DNA of 64,000 bases from Bradyrhizobium yuanmingense (GTDB lineage Bacteria; Pseudomonadota; Alphaproteobacteria; Rhizobiales; Xanthobacteraceae), in the NCBI RefSeq assembly GCF_900094575.1, contig NZ_FMAE01000006.1:558001-622000 (forward strand), written 5' to 3'. The notes beneath the pieces are model-generated. The model saw only the letters and a program-made list of their open reading frames with translations, was not told where the DNA came from and made no database searches. Both the position numbers and the translations under genes were made by a program. Positions 37,356-46,103 of this stretch are shown piece after piece (positions within the stretch are counted from its first letter, which is position 1; every line of letters begins with the position of its first letter).

Positions 37356-38099
37356 CTACGCCCCGATCCGTCGCAGCGCTTCTGCGACCGTCACGATCGG
37401 CATGTTGCGCTTGGCGGCGGCTTCAAGCGCATGACGCATCAGATGCGGCGTGCAGCCATAGGGGCTCGGCCTGTCGCTGACGTCGTGGCCGTAGAAGATC
37501 AGCCAGCCGCCGCTCGCGACCGCCTCGTCGAAATAGCGATCGACGCCCGCCTCGTCGATCTCGCAATCGACCAAGGGGGAGGCGCGCAGGAATTGGAGGT
37601 CGATGACGCCGCTGTTGACGCCGGGAAGAATGCCGCGCGCGGAACGGAAGGCCTTTGTCAGCTGCGGCTTGCGCCACACCGAGGCGATGCCATAGGGATA
37701 GGCGAAATTCTCCAGCGTGATCGAGCCATCGATGCCGCGGAGATGGCTGCGGTTCCGGTCGATCTCGCGCGCCATGGCGGCTTCGTCGAGCGTCGCCGAG
37801 CTCTGATGCGAGAAGGTGTGGCAGGCGATCTCGTGCCCGGCGCGGTGAAGCCGGACGATCGCATCATCCGAGAGGCCGTGCCAATGCTCCGACGGCCGAC
37901 CGATCAGGCTGCCGGCGAGGTAATAGGTGCCGCGGCCGCCATGCCGCTCCAGTAGCTCGGCGCCCTCGCCCGCGGCGCTATCGGGGGCATCGTCGAACGT
38001 GAAGCTCACCATCGCCGCATGCGCGGCCAGCCGGTGCGGCGCGGCGCGGAAATGCCGGGCCAACCGATTGCTCACGCGTCCCTGGAGTGCCGACCACAC
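37356..38099 (-). CDS. Polysaccharide deacetylase (NodB-fold)
   Basis: A 247-residue carbohydrate esterase 4-type protein. The catalytic FTFDDAP motif is at 33-39 and the metal His pair HTFSH at 94-98. A later FYGHDVSD holds the C-terminal His. No signal peptide is visible. It starts with GTG (38099). It is not nodB by context, because no nodulation genes are near. The substrate is unknown. Confidence 0.82.
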   Translation of the reverse strand: MWSALQGRVSNRLARHFRAAPHRLAAHAAMVSFTFDDAPDSAAGEGAELLERHGGRGTYYLAGSLIGRPSEHWHGLSDDAIVRLHRAGHEIACHTFSHQSSATLDEAAMAREIDRNRSHLRGIDGSITLENFAYPYGIASVWRKPQLTKAFRSARGILPGVNSGVIDLQFLRASPLVDCEIDEAGVDRYFDEAVASGGWLIFYGHDVSDRPSPYGCTPHLMRHALEAAAKRNMPIVTVAEALRRIGA

Positions 38100-38205
38100 G
38101 ACTGCGTTTCCTGTGATGCCTTCTTGCTCTACTGAAACATTCGTGCGCAGGTCGAGGCAAGCCTAACGCCCGGGTAATCCTAACGCCGAACCAAGAGCGC
38201 TTCGG

Positions 38206-39204
38206 CTAGCGCACCGACATTGACGCGTCGGCGTCCGCGCCGAGATAACGCAACCAATTGCGGAAGAGCACCGCCGCCGCGTCGCCAGCGCCGATATCGG
38301 CGCGCAGGTTCAGCGCGGGCAGCTCGTTGCTGAGCGCCGGATGGCGCTGGTGCGCCGCCTTCTTCTCGAACCGAGCCAGCTTCTCTTCAGTCGCTGCGTC
38401 AAAATAACTCACCGGCAGGCGCGGATAGGTCTCCCGCTCCCGCGCGAGATAGCGGCCGATGTCACGCAGATATTCGCGCTGCAGCGACAGCGCGTCATAT
38501 TCGGGGTGACCCTGGAAGAACACGAAGCGGCTGGCATATTGGCGAACGAAGACGTCGACGCCAGCCTCCTGTGAGCGTGTCAGCACCTGATAACCGGCGT
38601 GCACGAGGTCGCTCTCGGCGATCTCGTTCAGACGTGAATGCGAGACCTTGAGCGGTGCGGGCGCAGAGCGGGTCAGCAAATCGTCCGTCACGACGCCGCA
38701 ATCGAAAATGCCGTGACATTTGGCCGGCAGCCGCCGCCGTTCAATATTGTCGAGATGCAGCACCGCGGCATGCGCGGCAAGGCACGACCAGATCGTCGAA
38801 CGCGTGTTGGCCTTGGCCCAGTCGATCAGGTTGGTGAGGTCGCGCCAGTACGGCTCCCCGTCGAGCTCGGGCGCGATCGGCTCTGCGCCCGTCACGATCA
38901 GCCCATCGAACTTGCCGCGCTCGAGATCGGAAAGGTTGGAATACTCGCTCTCGACATGCCATTTCGCTTCCGGCGACCGCTTCACGCTGGGAAGCGAGAA
39001 GCAGTGGAAGCGGATACGGCGCGAGCCCGCCGCGGCCTGAAGCAGCTTCATGAACTGCCGCTCGGTCGCCTTCAACGCGGCATCCGGCATGTTGTTGACG
39101 AGGCCGATGGTGAGCTCGGCGCCAGCATCGCGCGCGAGATCGTGCGCGGCCGGCACCAGCGTCGGGCCCGCGATGACCTGATCCTTGTCGATCAAGATCG
39201 TCAT
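38206..39204 (-). CDS. metA: Homoserine O-acyltransferase (MetA family)
   Basis: Activates homoserine as its O-succinyl or O-acetyl ester for methionine synthesis. The 332 residues have the MetA fold: NNMPDAALKATERQFMKLL, the nucleophile Cys in WSCLAAHAAVLHL, His in KVSHSRLNE, and FFQGHPEYDALSLQREY. It lies 12 bp after metY on the same strand, so the partner enzyme is encoded with it. Which acyl donor is used cannot be decided by eye. Confidence 0.88.
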   Translation of the reverse strand: MTILIDKDQVIAGPTLVPAAHDLARDAGAELTIGLVNNMPDAALKATERQFMKLLQAAAGSRRIRFHCFSLPSVKRSPEAKWHVESEYSNLSDLERGKFDGLIVTGAEPIAPELDGEPYWRDLTNLIDWAKANTRSTIWSCLAAHAAVLHLDNIERRRLPAKCHGIFDCGVVTDDLLTRSAPAPLKVSHSRLNEIAESDLVHAGYQVLTRSQEAGVDVFVRQYASRFVFFQGHPEYDALSLQREYLRDIGRYLARERETYPRLPVSYFDAATEEKLARFEKKAAHQRHPALSNELPALNLRADIGAGDAAAVLFRNWLRYLGADADASMSVR

Positions 39205-39216
39205 GGCCGGCGCCGC

Positions 39217-40518
39217 CTACTCCGCGGCCTCGCGGCGCGCCGACGGGCAGGCATTTTCCAGCGCCTGGTCGATGTCCTCGATGATATCAGAGACATGCTC
39301 GATGCCGACCGACAGACGGATCGTCTCTGGCAGCACGCCGGCGGCGCGCTGCTGCTCCGCCGACATCTGGCGATGGGTGGTCGATGCCGGATGGCAGGCG
39401 AGCGACTTGGCATCGCCGATATTGACGAGCCGCGTGATCAGCTTCAGCGCATCGTAAAACGTCTTGCCGGCCTCCATGCCGCCCTTGATGCCGAAGGTGA
39501 ACAGCGAGGAGGCGTTGCCGTTCAGGTACTTCTGCACCAGGGGATAATAGGGGCTGTCCGGGAAGCCGGTGTAATTGACCCAGGCCACGCGCGGATCGCC
39601 GCGCAGGAATTCGGCGACCTTGCGGGCGTTCTCGACATGGCGCTCCATGCGCAGCGCCACGGTCTCGATGCCCTGAAGCAGCAGGAAGGCGTTGAACGGC
39701 GACAACACCGAGCCCATGGTGCGCTGATAGACGCTGCGCGCGCGCTCGATATAGGCGGTCTTGCCGAAGCGCTCGGCATAGACCAGGCCGTGATAGGAGG
39801 CGTCGGGCTTGTTGTAGGCCGGGAAGCGATCGGCGTACTCGGCCCAGGGAAAGTTTCCGGAATCGACGATGGCGCCGCCGAGCGTGGTGCCGTGACCGCC
39901 CAAGAACTTGGTCAGCGAATGCACCGCGATATCGGCCCCATAGTCGAACGGCTTGAAGAGGATCGGGGTGGCGACGGTGTTGTCGACGATCAGCGGCACG
40001 CCATGCGCATGGGCGATCTTCGCCAGCGCCTCGATGTCGCAGACATTGCCGGCGGGATTGCCGATGGTCTCGGCGAACACCGCACGGGTGTTCTCGTCGA
40101 TCAGCTTCTCGACCGCCTCGGGCTTGTCGCTCTCGGCGAAACGGCCGGTAATGCCTTGGCGCGGCAGGATGTGGGAGAGCAGCGTATGCGTGGTGCCGTA
40201 GAGTTGCGGCACGGAGACGATGTTGCCGCCGTGATCGGCGACGTTGACGAAGGCGAAATGCAGCGCTGCCTGCCCGGTCGCGACCGCGAGCGCGCCGACG
40301 CCGCCTTCGAGCTGGGCGATGCGTTTCTCCAGCACTGCGCTGGTCGGATTGGCGATGCGGCTGTAACGAAAGCCTTCGGTCTCCAGATTGAACAGGGCGG
40401 CGCCATGATCGGCGCTGTCGAAGGCGTAGGCCGCGGTCTGGTAGATCGGCACGGCCACTGCGTGCGTGGTGGCTTCAGGCTCGTAGCCGGCGTGAATAGC
40501 GATCGTCTCGTTGCGCAT
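39217..40518 (-). CDS. metY: O-acetylhomoserine (O-succinylhomoserine) sulfhydrylase
   Basis: PLP enzyme of the Cys/Met metabolism family, 433 residues, converting acyl-homoserine plus sulfide to homocysteine. The PLP lysine is in HSLTKFLGGHGTTLGGAIVD; YSRIANPTSAVLEKRIAQLEGG and the C-terminal SVGIEHVSDIIEDIDQALE are typical. The length favours MetY over MetZ, so the symbol is a best guess. GGAGGT lies six bases before the ATG at 40518. metA follows. Confidence 0.88.
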   Translation of the reverse strand: MRNETIAIHAGYEPEATTHAVAVPIYQTAAYAFDSADHGAALFNLETEGFRYSRIANPTSAVLEKRIAQLEGGVGALAVATGQAALHFAFVNVADHGGNIVSVPQLYGTTHTLLSHILPRQGITGRFAESDKPEAVEKLIDENTRAVFAETIGNPAGNVCDIEALAKIAHAHGVPLIVDNTVATPILFKPFDYGADIAVHSLTKFLGGHGTTLGGAIVDSGNFPWAEYADRFPAYNKPDASYHGLVYAERFGKTAYIERARSVYQRTMGSVLSPFNAFLLLQGIETVALRMERHVENARKVAEFLRGDPRVAWVNYTGFPDSPYYPLVQKYLNGNASSLFTFGIKGGMEAGKTFYDALKLITRLVNIGDAKSLACHPASTTHRQMSAEQQRAAGVLPETIRLSVGIEHVSDIIEDIDQALENACPSARREAAE

Positions 40519-40720
40519 CGTGCCACCTCCGCGTGGAGCGGGCCGCACTTATTGGCCTAGAATGAGGCATGTGCGTTGTCCGCCGCTTCTCTGTTAGAGG
40601 CGGGTGGTAAAGCGGACAATAATTCGCTTAGAGATCGAGGAAGTAACCCTAATGCTTGCTCGCGGATTGGCTGAAATCCGGGTTAAGGCGGATTAACGAA
40701 CGCGCTCTCGCCGTGGCGCT
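40519..40720 (-). promoter_or_regulatory. metY leader with inverted repeat
   Basis: About 200 bp upstream of metY. It contains an 8-bp inverted repeat (TTGTCCGC at 40576-40583 and GCGGACAA at 40612-40619) that could fold into a hairpin about 55-100 bases before the start codon. A SAM-II riboswitch is expected at such genes in many alphaproteobacteria, but I could not find its conserved core. The repeat may be an operator or another RNA element. Confidence 0.4.
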
Positions 40721-40858
40721 CCTTCTCCCCTTGTGGGAGAAGGTGGCGCGAAGCGCCGGATGTGGGGTGTCTATCCACACGCGAACTCGTGGAGGGATAC
40801 CCCTCACCCGTCTCGCCGCTCTGCGGCGAGCCACCCTCTCCCACAAGGGGAGAGGGTG
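40721..40858. repeat. Palindromic intergenic repeat, family D copy 3
   Basis: The arms match 29184-29319 in inverted arrangement (CCTTCTCCCCTTGTGGGAG first, then CTCCCACAAGGGGAGAGGGT). It lies between metY (5' side) and the end of the amidase gene. Confidence 0.88.
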
Positions 40859-40871
40859 AAATTACCCGCCG

Positions 40872-42431
40872 CTACGCCATTCTTTCCCACAGCCGGTGCG
40901 CGAGCACGCCGACGCGTTTCTCGATGGCGGCTGCGGCATCGAGGGCGAGATCCTCGCGATAGCGGCCGGCAATCAATTGCACGCCGATCGGCTTGCCGTC
41001 ATGCAGCGCCACCGGCACCACCGCGCCGGGCAGGCCCAGCACGTTGATGGCGGAGATGAAGCGGATCTCGCCCCAGAAGATCTCGCGCACGCGCTCGGAG
41101 CTGATGGTGTCCTCGCGCGGGCCCGGCGTCGGCTTCACCGTGGTCGGCGCCAGCACCACCGGATACTCCTCGAAGAACAATTGCCAGGCGCGGATGTGGC
41201 CGTTGCGCGCGGCGGTCGCCTGCATCCAGCCCTTGAGATCGAGCACGTTGGCCTTGGCCTTCATGCCGCCCCAGGACTTGTGAAAATCCTCGGATGTGAC
41301 CTTCAGCATGGCGGCCTCCTGCATCATCACGGTCTCGTTGGTGATGATGTCGCACCAGGTCTGCCAGACCCCGTTGATGTCGGGCACCTCGACCTCGCTG
41401 ACGCGATAGCCGGACCGCTCGAGATGATCGGCAGCCTGGCGCAGCGCCGCGGCGACAGAGGGATCGACGTCCATGTCCTCGGGGATCTTCGCCAGTGCAA
41501 CCTTGATCGGCCGCTTCGGCCGCTCGCCGACCAGCGGCGCGGGCACCCACCAGGGATCGCGCGGATCGCGCTGGCTCATCACCTCCAAAGCCAGGCGCAC
41601 GTCGGCGACATGGCGCGCGAGCGGCCCCTGCGCCGACATCAGATGCGCCAGCATCGGCCGCTCCGACGTTGCGCTTCCGTTGAAGGCGGGGATGCGGCCC
41701 TGCGTCGGCTTGATGGTGGCAACGCCGTTGCAATGCGCCGGCCAGCGCAGCGAGCCGCCGATGTCGTTGCCGTGGGCGATGGTGCCGATGCCCGCAGCAA
41801 CCGCCGAGCCTGCGCCCCCGGAGGAGCCGCCGCAGGTGATGTCGGGATCCCAGGGGTTGAGCGTCAGCCCATGCAGGGGATTGTCGGTGAAGCCGCGAAA
41901 GGAGAATTCGGGCGTGTTGGTGAGACCGATGACGATCGCGCCTGATCTCTTCAGGTTGCGCACCACGGGCGCATCCGATGGTGCAATGAGGTCCTTGTTG
42001 GCGGGCACGCCGTTGAAATTCGGCCGGCCCTCGTAGTCGACATTTTCCTTGATCGTAATCGGCACACCGTGCAGGAGACCGAGCTCGCCGCCTTTGGCGC
42101 GCTGCTTGTCGGCCGCCTGCGCCGCTTTGAGTGCTTCCTCCGAGAGATCGACGACGACCGCATTCAGCTTCGGATTGACGGTGCGCATTCGTTCGAGATG
42201 CGCTTCCACCGCCTCGACCGCGGAGATGGCGCCGGAGCGGATCGCAGCCGCGGTCTCGACCGCCGACCATTGCCAGGCCGGCCCGTTCGGGCGCCGCGGC
42301 TTCGCCGATTTGCCGGCAGCGGCCTTTCCGGCCGGCTTGGCCACGGCGCTCTTGCGGCCGGAGCCCTTCTTCAAAGCCTTCGCCGTCTTCTTCAACACAC
42401 TTTTCTTCTTGGTCGCCGTCTTCTTCGCCAC
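40872..42431 (-). CDS. Amidase with Lys/Ala-rich histone-like N-terminal tail
   Basis: A 519-residue amidase-signature enzyme. The catalytic Lys is in TIKENVDYEG and the Ser-cisSer pair in TCGGSSGGAGSAVA; LRWPAHCNGVATIKPTQGRIP follows. The first ~48 residues are almost only Lys, Ala, Ser, Gly and Pro (MAKKTATKKKSVLKKTAKAL and onward), like histone H1-type or HU-tail sequences. The amidase domain begins at ~50. The tail is not a signal peptide. The substrate is unknown. This is not gatA: no gatC/gatB neighbours are present and the sequence resembles aliphatic/aryl amidases. Confidence 0.85.
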   Translation of the reverse strand: MAKKTATKKKSVLKKTAKALKKGSGRKSAVAKPAGKAAAGKSAKPRRPNGPAWQWSAVETAAAIRSGAISAVEAVEAHLERMRTVNPKLNAVVVDLSEEALKAAQAADKQRAKGGELGLLHGVPITIKENVDYEGRPNFNGVPANKDLIAPSDAPVVRNLKRSGAIVIGLTNTPEFSFRGFTDNPLHGLTLNPWDPDITCGGSSGGAGSAVAAGIGTIAHGNDIGGSLRWPAHCNGVATIKPTQGRIPAFNGSATSERPMLAHLMSAQGPLARHVADVRLALEVMSQRDPRDPWWVPAPLVGERPKRPIKVALAKIPEDMDVDPSVAAALRQAADHLERSGYRVSEVEVPDINGVWQTWCDIITNETVMMQEAAMLKVTSEDFHKSWGGMKAKANVLDLKGWMQATAARNGHIRAWQLFFEEYPVVLAPTTVKPTPGPREDTISSERVREIFWGEIRFISAINVLGLPGAVVPVALHDGKPIGVQLIAGRYREDLALDAAAAIEKRVGVLAHRLWERMA

Positions 42432-42554
42432 GCCGCATCTCCTAAAATTGCGCGGCGGAGGTTAGGGACGACGCGCGACCCTGTACAGGTGCGATTCTGC
42501 ATGGCGCATTGTCGCGACGCTCTGTCGCAATCGCAGCCTTCCATGAGCAAGCTC

Positions 42555-43589
42555 CTACACCAACGGTGGATTGAGCCGCGCAAAGCCCTCCTGGACGCGA
42601 TAGGGATAGTACGGATAAGGCGGCATCACCCCGCTGACCTCATCGAGCCGCTTGATCTGGTCCGCGCTCAGCGACCAGCCGACGGCACCGAGATTGTCGC
42701 GCAGCTGCGCTTCGTCGCGCGCCCCGATGATCACGGAAGAGACCGTGGGACGCGACAGCAGCCAGGCAATCGCGACCTGCGGCACGGTCCGAGCGGCCTC
42801 CACAGCAATCGCATCGAGCACGTCAACGACGGCGTAGAGGCGCGCATCGTCCACGGGCGGACCGAACTGTGCGGTGGCATGCAGACGGCTTCCTTGCGGC
42901 AGCGGCTGGCCGCGCCGGATCTTTCCGGTGAGCCTGCCCCAGCCCAGCGGGCTCCAGACCAGAGCGCCGACGCCCTGATCGCGCGCGAGCGGCATCAGCT
43001 CCCATTCATAGTCGCGCCCGAGCAGCGAGTAATAGACCTGGTGCGCGACATAGCGCGGCCAGCCATGCCGGTCCGCGATCGCGAGCGACTTCATCAGCTG
43101 CCAGCCGGCGAAATTCGAGACGCCGACATAGCGCAGCTTACCGGCGCGCACGAGCATATCGAGCGTGGACAGCACCTCCTCGATCGGCGTGAACACGTCG
43201 AAGGCGTGGAGCTGAAGCAGATCGATATGGTCAGTGCCGAGCCGTCGCAGCGCCGCATCGACCGAGGCAAGCAGCCGCTGCCGCGACGAGCCGGCATCGA
43301 GCGGACCGTCGCCCATCGGCAGGCTTATCTTGGTCGAGATCAGCACCTTGTCGCGGCGCCCCTTGATCGCGGCACCGAGGATCTCCTCGGAGGCGCCGTT
43401 CGAATAGACATCGGCGCTGTCGAACAGATTGACGCCGGCATCGAGACAGATATCGACGAGCCTGCGGGCTTCATCAGTGCCGCTGCGGCCCCAGGCGGAG
43501 AACAGCGGACCTTGTCCGCCGAACGTGCCGGTGCCGAAGCTGAGGACGGGGACTCTGAGCCCGGAAGCGCCGAGATTGCGGTATTCCAT
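42555..43589 (-). CDS. Aldo/keto reductase
   Basis: A 344-residue NADPH-dependent TIM-barrel oxidoreductase. It has FDSADVYSNGASEEILGAAIKGRRDKVLISTK-type catalytic sequence (Asp and Tyr, with the Lys in STK), HIDLLQLHAFD, and VGVSNFAGWQLMK. The start at 43589 (MEYRNLGASGLRVPVLSFGTG) fits the family. A longer frame to 43676 crosses into the MFS gene. It lies 10 bp after the MFS gene, so the two form an operon. Confidence 0.9.
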   Translation of the reverse strand: MEYRNLGASGLRVPVLSFGTGTFGGQGPLFSAWGRSGTDEARRLVDICLDAGVNLFDSADVYSNGASEEILGAAIKGRRDKVLISTKISLPMGDGPLDAGSSRQRLLASVDAALRRLGTDHIDLLQLHAFDVFTPIEEVLSTLDMLVRAGKLRYVGVSNFAGWQLMKSLAIADRHGWPRYVAHQVYYSLLGRDYEWELMPLARDQGVGALVWSPLGWGRLTGKIRRGQPLPQGSRLHATAQFGPPVDDARLYAVVDVLDAIAVEAARTVPQVAIAWLLSRPTVSSVIIGARDEAQLRDNLGAVGWSLSADQIKRLDEVSGVMPPYPYYPYRVQEGFARLNPPLV

Positions 43590-43599
43590 AATCGTTCTC

Positions 43600-44781
43600 C
43601 TATTCCGCCGGGCACGCCGCGACGGTGGCCGGCGCGCGATCGAGCCGGAGACTCCACAGCGCCAGAACGAGGCCAATGACGGTGATGCCGGCCGCGACCA
43701 GCGGCAGCGCCGAAAGGCCGAGCCCGCGGGCGATGGTGACGCCGCCTACCCAGGCGCCGAGCGCGTTGCCGAGATTGAACGCGGCGATGTTGAGGCTGGA
43801 GGCGAGCGTCCGGCCGCTGGGACCTGCGGCTTCCAGCACGCGAAGCTGAAGCGGCGCGACGGTCGCGAAGGCGGCGGTGCCGAGTAGCAGGATCAGCGCG
43901 ACGGACAGGATCTTGATCGACAGCACGGCCGCCAGGCCGAGCAGCACGATCGCAAGCGCGGCAAGCGTGCCGGTCAGGGCCCGTGCGAGGCCGCGGTCCG
44001 CAAGCTTGCCGCCGGCGATATTGCCGATCCCAAGGCCGACGCCGAACACCAGCAGGATCGGCGAGACGGCAGCCTCCGAAAAGCCGGTGAAGCGCGTCAG
44101 GATCGGCTGGATATAGGTGAAGACGACGAACAGGCCGGCGAAGCCGAACACGGTCATGGCAAGTCCGAGCAGCACCTGCGGACGGCCGAGCACGGCCACT
44201 TCCTCGGCAAGCGAGATCGGCTTGTCGCCATCGCCGACACGGCCGGGGACGAGCGCGGCGACGACCGCAAACGCGATCACGCCGATGACAGTCACCGCCC
44301 AGAACGCCGCGCGCCAGCCGAGCATCAGGCCGAGCCAGGCACCGAAGGGCACGCCGAGGAGCGTCGCGACCGTCAGGCCGATGAACATGGTGGCGATCGC
44401 AGACGCACGCTTGTCCTCGGCGACGAGGCTGGTGGCCACCACCGAGCCGACGCCGAAGAACGTGCCGTGGGCGAGGGAGGTCAGCACCCGCGCGGCCATC
44501 AGCAATTCGTAAGTGGGCGCGAGCGCGCAGGCCGCATTGCCGAGCGTGAAGATCGCCATCAACGCCAGCAGCACGGTTTTCCGCGGCAGCCGCCGCGTCG
44601 CCAGCGTCAGCACCGGCGCGCCGACGAACACGCCGAGCGCATAGCCTGATATCAGCAGGCCCGCGACCGGGACCGAGACGTGCATGTCGGCGGCGACCTG
44701 CAGCAGCAGGCCCATGATGATGAATTCGGTGGTGCCGATGCCGAAGGCACCGGCGGTGAGCGCGAGGACGGCAGGAGGCAT
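43600..44781 (-). CDS. MFS transporter (AraJ/Ydhp-type, DHA1)
   Basis: A 393-residue 12-helix major facilitator. It has the N-terminal MPPAVLALTAGAFGIGTTEFIIMGLL typical of the DHA1 drug/sugar exporter group, and GYALGVFVGAPVLTLATRRLPRK as motif A. The ATG at 44781 has GGAG before it. The longer start at 44838 is not supported. It probably exports a small organic compound. The divergent LysR gene is the likely regulator. Confidence 0.87.
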   Translation of the reverse strand: MPPAVLALTAGAFGIGTTEFIIMGLLLQVAADMHVSVPVAGLLISGYALGVFVGAPVLTLATRRLPRKTVLLALMAIFTLGNAACALAPTYELLMAARVLTSLAHGTFFGVGSVVATSLVAEDKRASAIATMFIGLTVATLLGVPFGAWLGLMLGWRAAFWAVTVIGVIAFAVVAALVPGRVGDGDKPISLAEEVAVLGRPQVLLGLAMTVFGFAGLFVVFTYIQPILTRFTGFSEAAVSPILLVFGVGLGIGNIAGGKLADRGLARALTGTLAALAIVLLGLAAVLSIKILSVALILLLGTAAFATVAPLQLRVLEAAGPSGRTLASSLNIAAFNLGNALGAWVGGVTIARGLGLSALPLVAAGITVIGLVLALWSLRLDRAPATVAACPAE

Positions 44782-44879
44782 GCGTTGCTCCAAGGGATGA
44801 GGCGAGCCACGCAGATAGCGGCGCTGCCGCCAAACCATTAGAATGTCCGCAATCCAATCATTTGTGACGTGAATTCAAC

Positions 44880-45833
44880 ATGGCCCGTTTCGACACCAAC
44901 CGCTCCGCCGAGATGGAGGTCTTCGTCCGCGTCGTGGACCTCAGCGGCTTCACCCAGGCCGCGCGAAAGCTGCGCCTGACGCCATCGGGCGTCAGCAAGC
45001 TGATCTCGCGTCTGGAGGCGCGCCTCGGCGCGCGGCTCGTCAACCGCACCACGCGCAAGCTGACGCTGACGGCGGAAGGCCAGGCCTTCTACGAGCGATC
45101 GTTGCGCATCCTCGCCGAGATGGAGGAGGCCGAGCGCGAGGCGGCCTCGGGCGCGGCGCCGCGCGGCCGCCTCACGGTCAACTGCAACATCCCCTTCGGC
45201 ATGCTGCATGTGATGCCTTTGATCCCGCGGTTTCTGGCGCAGCATCCCGACGTCACGCTCGATCTCGTGCTGACCGATACGGTGATCGACCTGATGCAGG
45301 AGCGCGCGGACGTCGCCATCCGCGTCGGTCCGCTGCGCGCCTCGCGGCTGGTCGCGCGAAAGCTCGGCACCAGCCGCATGGTCGTGGTCGGCGCGCCGGA
45401 TTATCTCGCCCGTTGCGGCATGCCGAAGATTCCGGCCGATCTCGCCGACCACCGCGGCATCGGCTGGACCTTTCCACGCAGCATCCGCGGCTGGCCGTTC
45501 AGGCGTGGCGACCACGCCGAGGAGGCCCTGCCCCCGCCGGTCGCGCGCGCCAGCGACGGCGAAGCCGCCCGCCGCCTCTGCCTCGGCAGTGTCGGTCTCG
45601 CGCGCCTCGCGCTCTTCCACATCGGCCCCGACATCGAATCCGGCCGCCTCGTCCCGGTGCTGCAAGGCTACAATCCCGGCGACCGCGAAGACATCCACGC
45701 CGTCTATGTCGGCCACACCGCCCCACTCCCGGCACGCGTGCGCGCGTTCATCGATTTCCTCGCCGAGCACGTGCGGGTGAGCGACCCCGCGTTGAAGCGG
45801 ACCGGGGATGGGAAGTGGAAGCTGGTGGGGTGA
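44880..45833 (+). CDS. LysR-family transcriptional regulator
   Basis: A 317-residue LTTR with N-terminal winged HTH (~8-65, MEVFVRVVDLSGFTQAARKLRLTPSGVSKLISRLEARLG) and a substrate-binding domain (~95-300). It is divergent from the MFS-aldo/keto reductase pair with a 98-bp gap, the usual position of an LTTR controlling its neighbour. The effector is unknown. Confidence 0.9.
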   Translation: MARFDTNRSAEMEVFVRVVDLSGFTQAARKLRLTPSGVSKLISRLEARLGARLVNRTTRKLTLTAEGQAFYERSLRILAEMEEAEREAASGAAPRGRLTVNCNIPFGMLHVMPLIPRFLAQHPDVTLDLVLTDTVIDLMQERADVAIRVGPLRASRLVARKLGTSRMVVVGAPDYLARCGMPKIPADLADHRGIGWTFPRSIRGWPFRRGDHAEEALPPPVARASDGEAARRLCLGSVGLARLALFHIGPDIESGRLVPVLQGYNPGDREDIHAVYVGHTAPLPARVRAFIDFLAEHVRVSDPALKRTGDGKWKLVG

Positions 45834-45908
45834 AGCGGCGGCGAGCGCAGGAGAAGCTTGCCCCCCGGCAGGCTTGCCGAGTCCACCTTCGCCCTGCGGG
45901 CTCGGCGC

Positions 45909-45944
45909 GCCAGCCTTGCGCAAACGTCGTTTGCGAAGGCTGGC
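45909..45944. repeat. Hairpin after the LysR gene
   Basis: Near-perfect inverted repeat GCCAGCCTTGCGCAAACG / GTTTGCGAAGGCTGGC, 75 bp after the LysR stop. It directly precedes the candidate direct repeat at 45941-45960. It may be a terminator or the end of an intergenic repeat. Confidence 0.55.
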
Positions 45945-45960
45945 GAGGAGAGTGTCAGTC
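45941..45960. other. Candidate left attachment-like direct repeat
   Basis: TGGCGAGGAGAGTGTCAGTC matches TGGCGGAGAGAGTGTCAGTC at 52229-52248 at 18 of 20 positions, including an exact 13-base block. Its first 14 bases resemble the 3' end of the tRNA-Ser gene at 53418 (minus strand). It marks a possible left edge of an inserted segment that carries the desaturase, ABC, regulator and amidase genes. Confidence 0.4.
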
Positions 45961-46103
45961 CAGGGATGCCGGGCGAGCCAACGCCGGCGAAATTGCTTCT
46001 GCATTGCGGCCGCGCTTCCTAGGGTCGGCCTGTGCTTGGCCAATTCCAGCGTCCTCACGAGCACGGTCAAGTGTGCGATTCCGAAAAAGAGGCGACCACG
46101 ATC

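Noticed and set aside
37356..38099. NodB chitooligosaccharide deacetylase
   Set aside because: The fold is shared, but no nod genes, nod box or secretion signal are nearby; a general polysaccharide deacetylase is the safer call.
38638..40560. 640-codon frame antisense to metA-metY
   Set aside because: It crosses an operon with intact motifs on the other strand; no family resemblance.
40519..40660. SAM-II riboswitch upstream of metY
   Set aside because: The conserved pseudoknot core was looked for on the minus strand and not found.
40872..42431. GatA subunit of the tRNA amidotransferase
   Set aside because: No gatB or gatC neighbours, a long basic tail and internal sequence unlike GatA.
42555..43676. 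N-terminal extension of the aldo/keto reductase to 43676
   Set aside because: The extra 29 residues overlap the end of the MFS gene and do not fit the family start at MEYRNLG.
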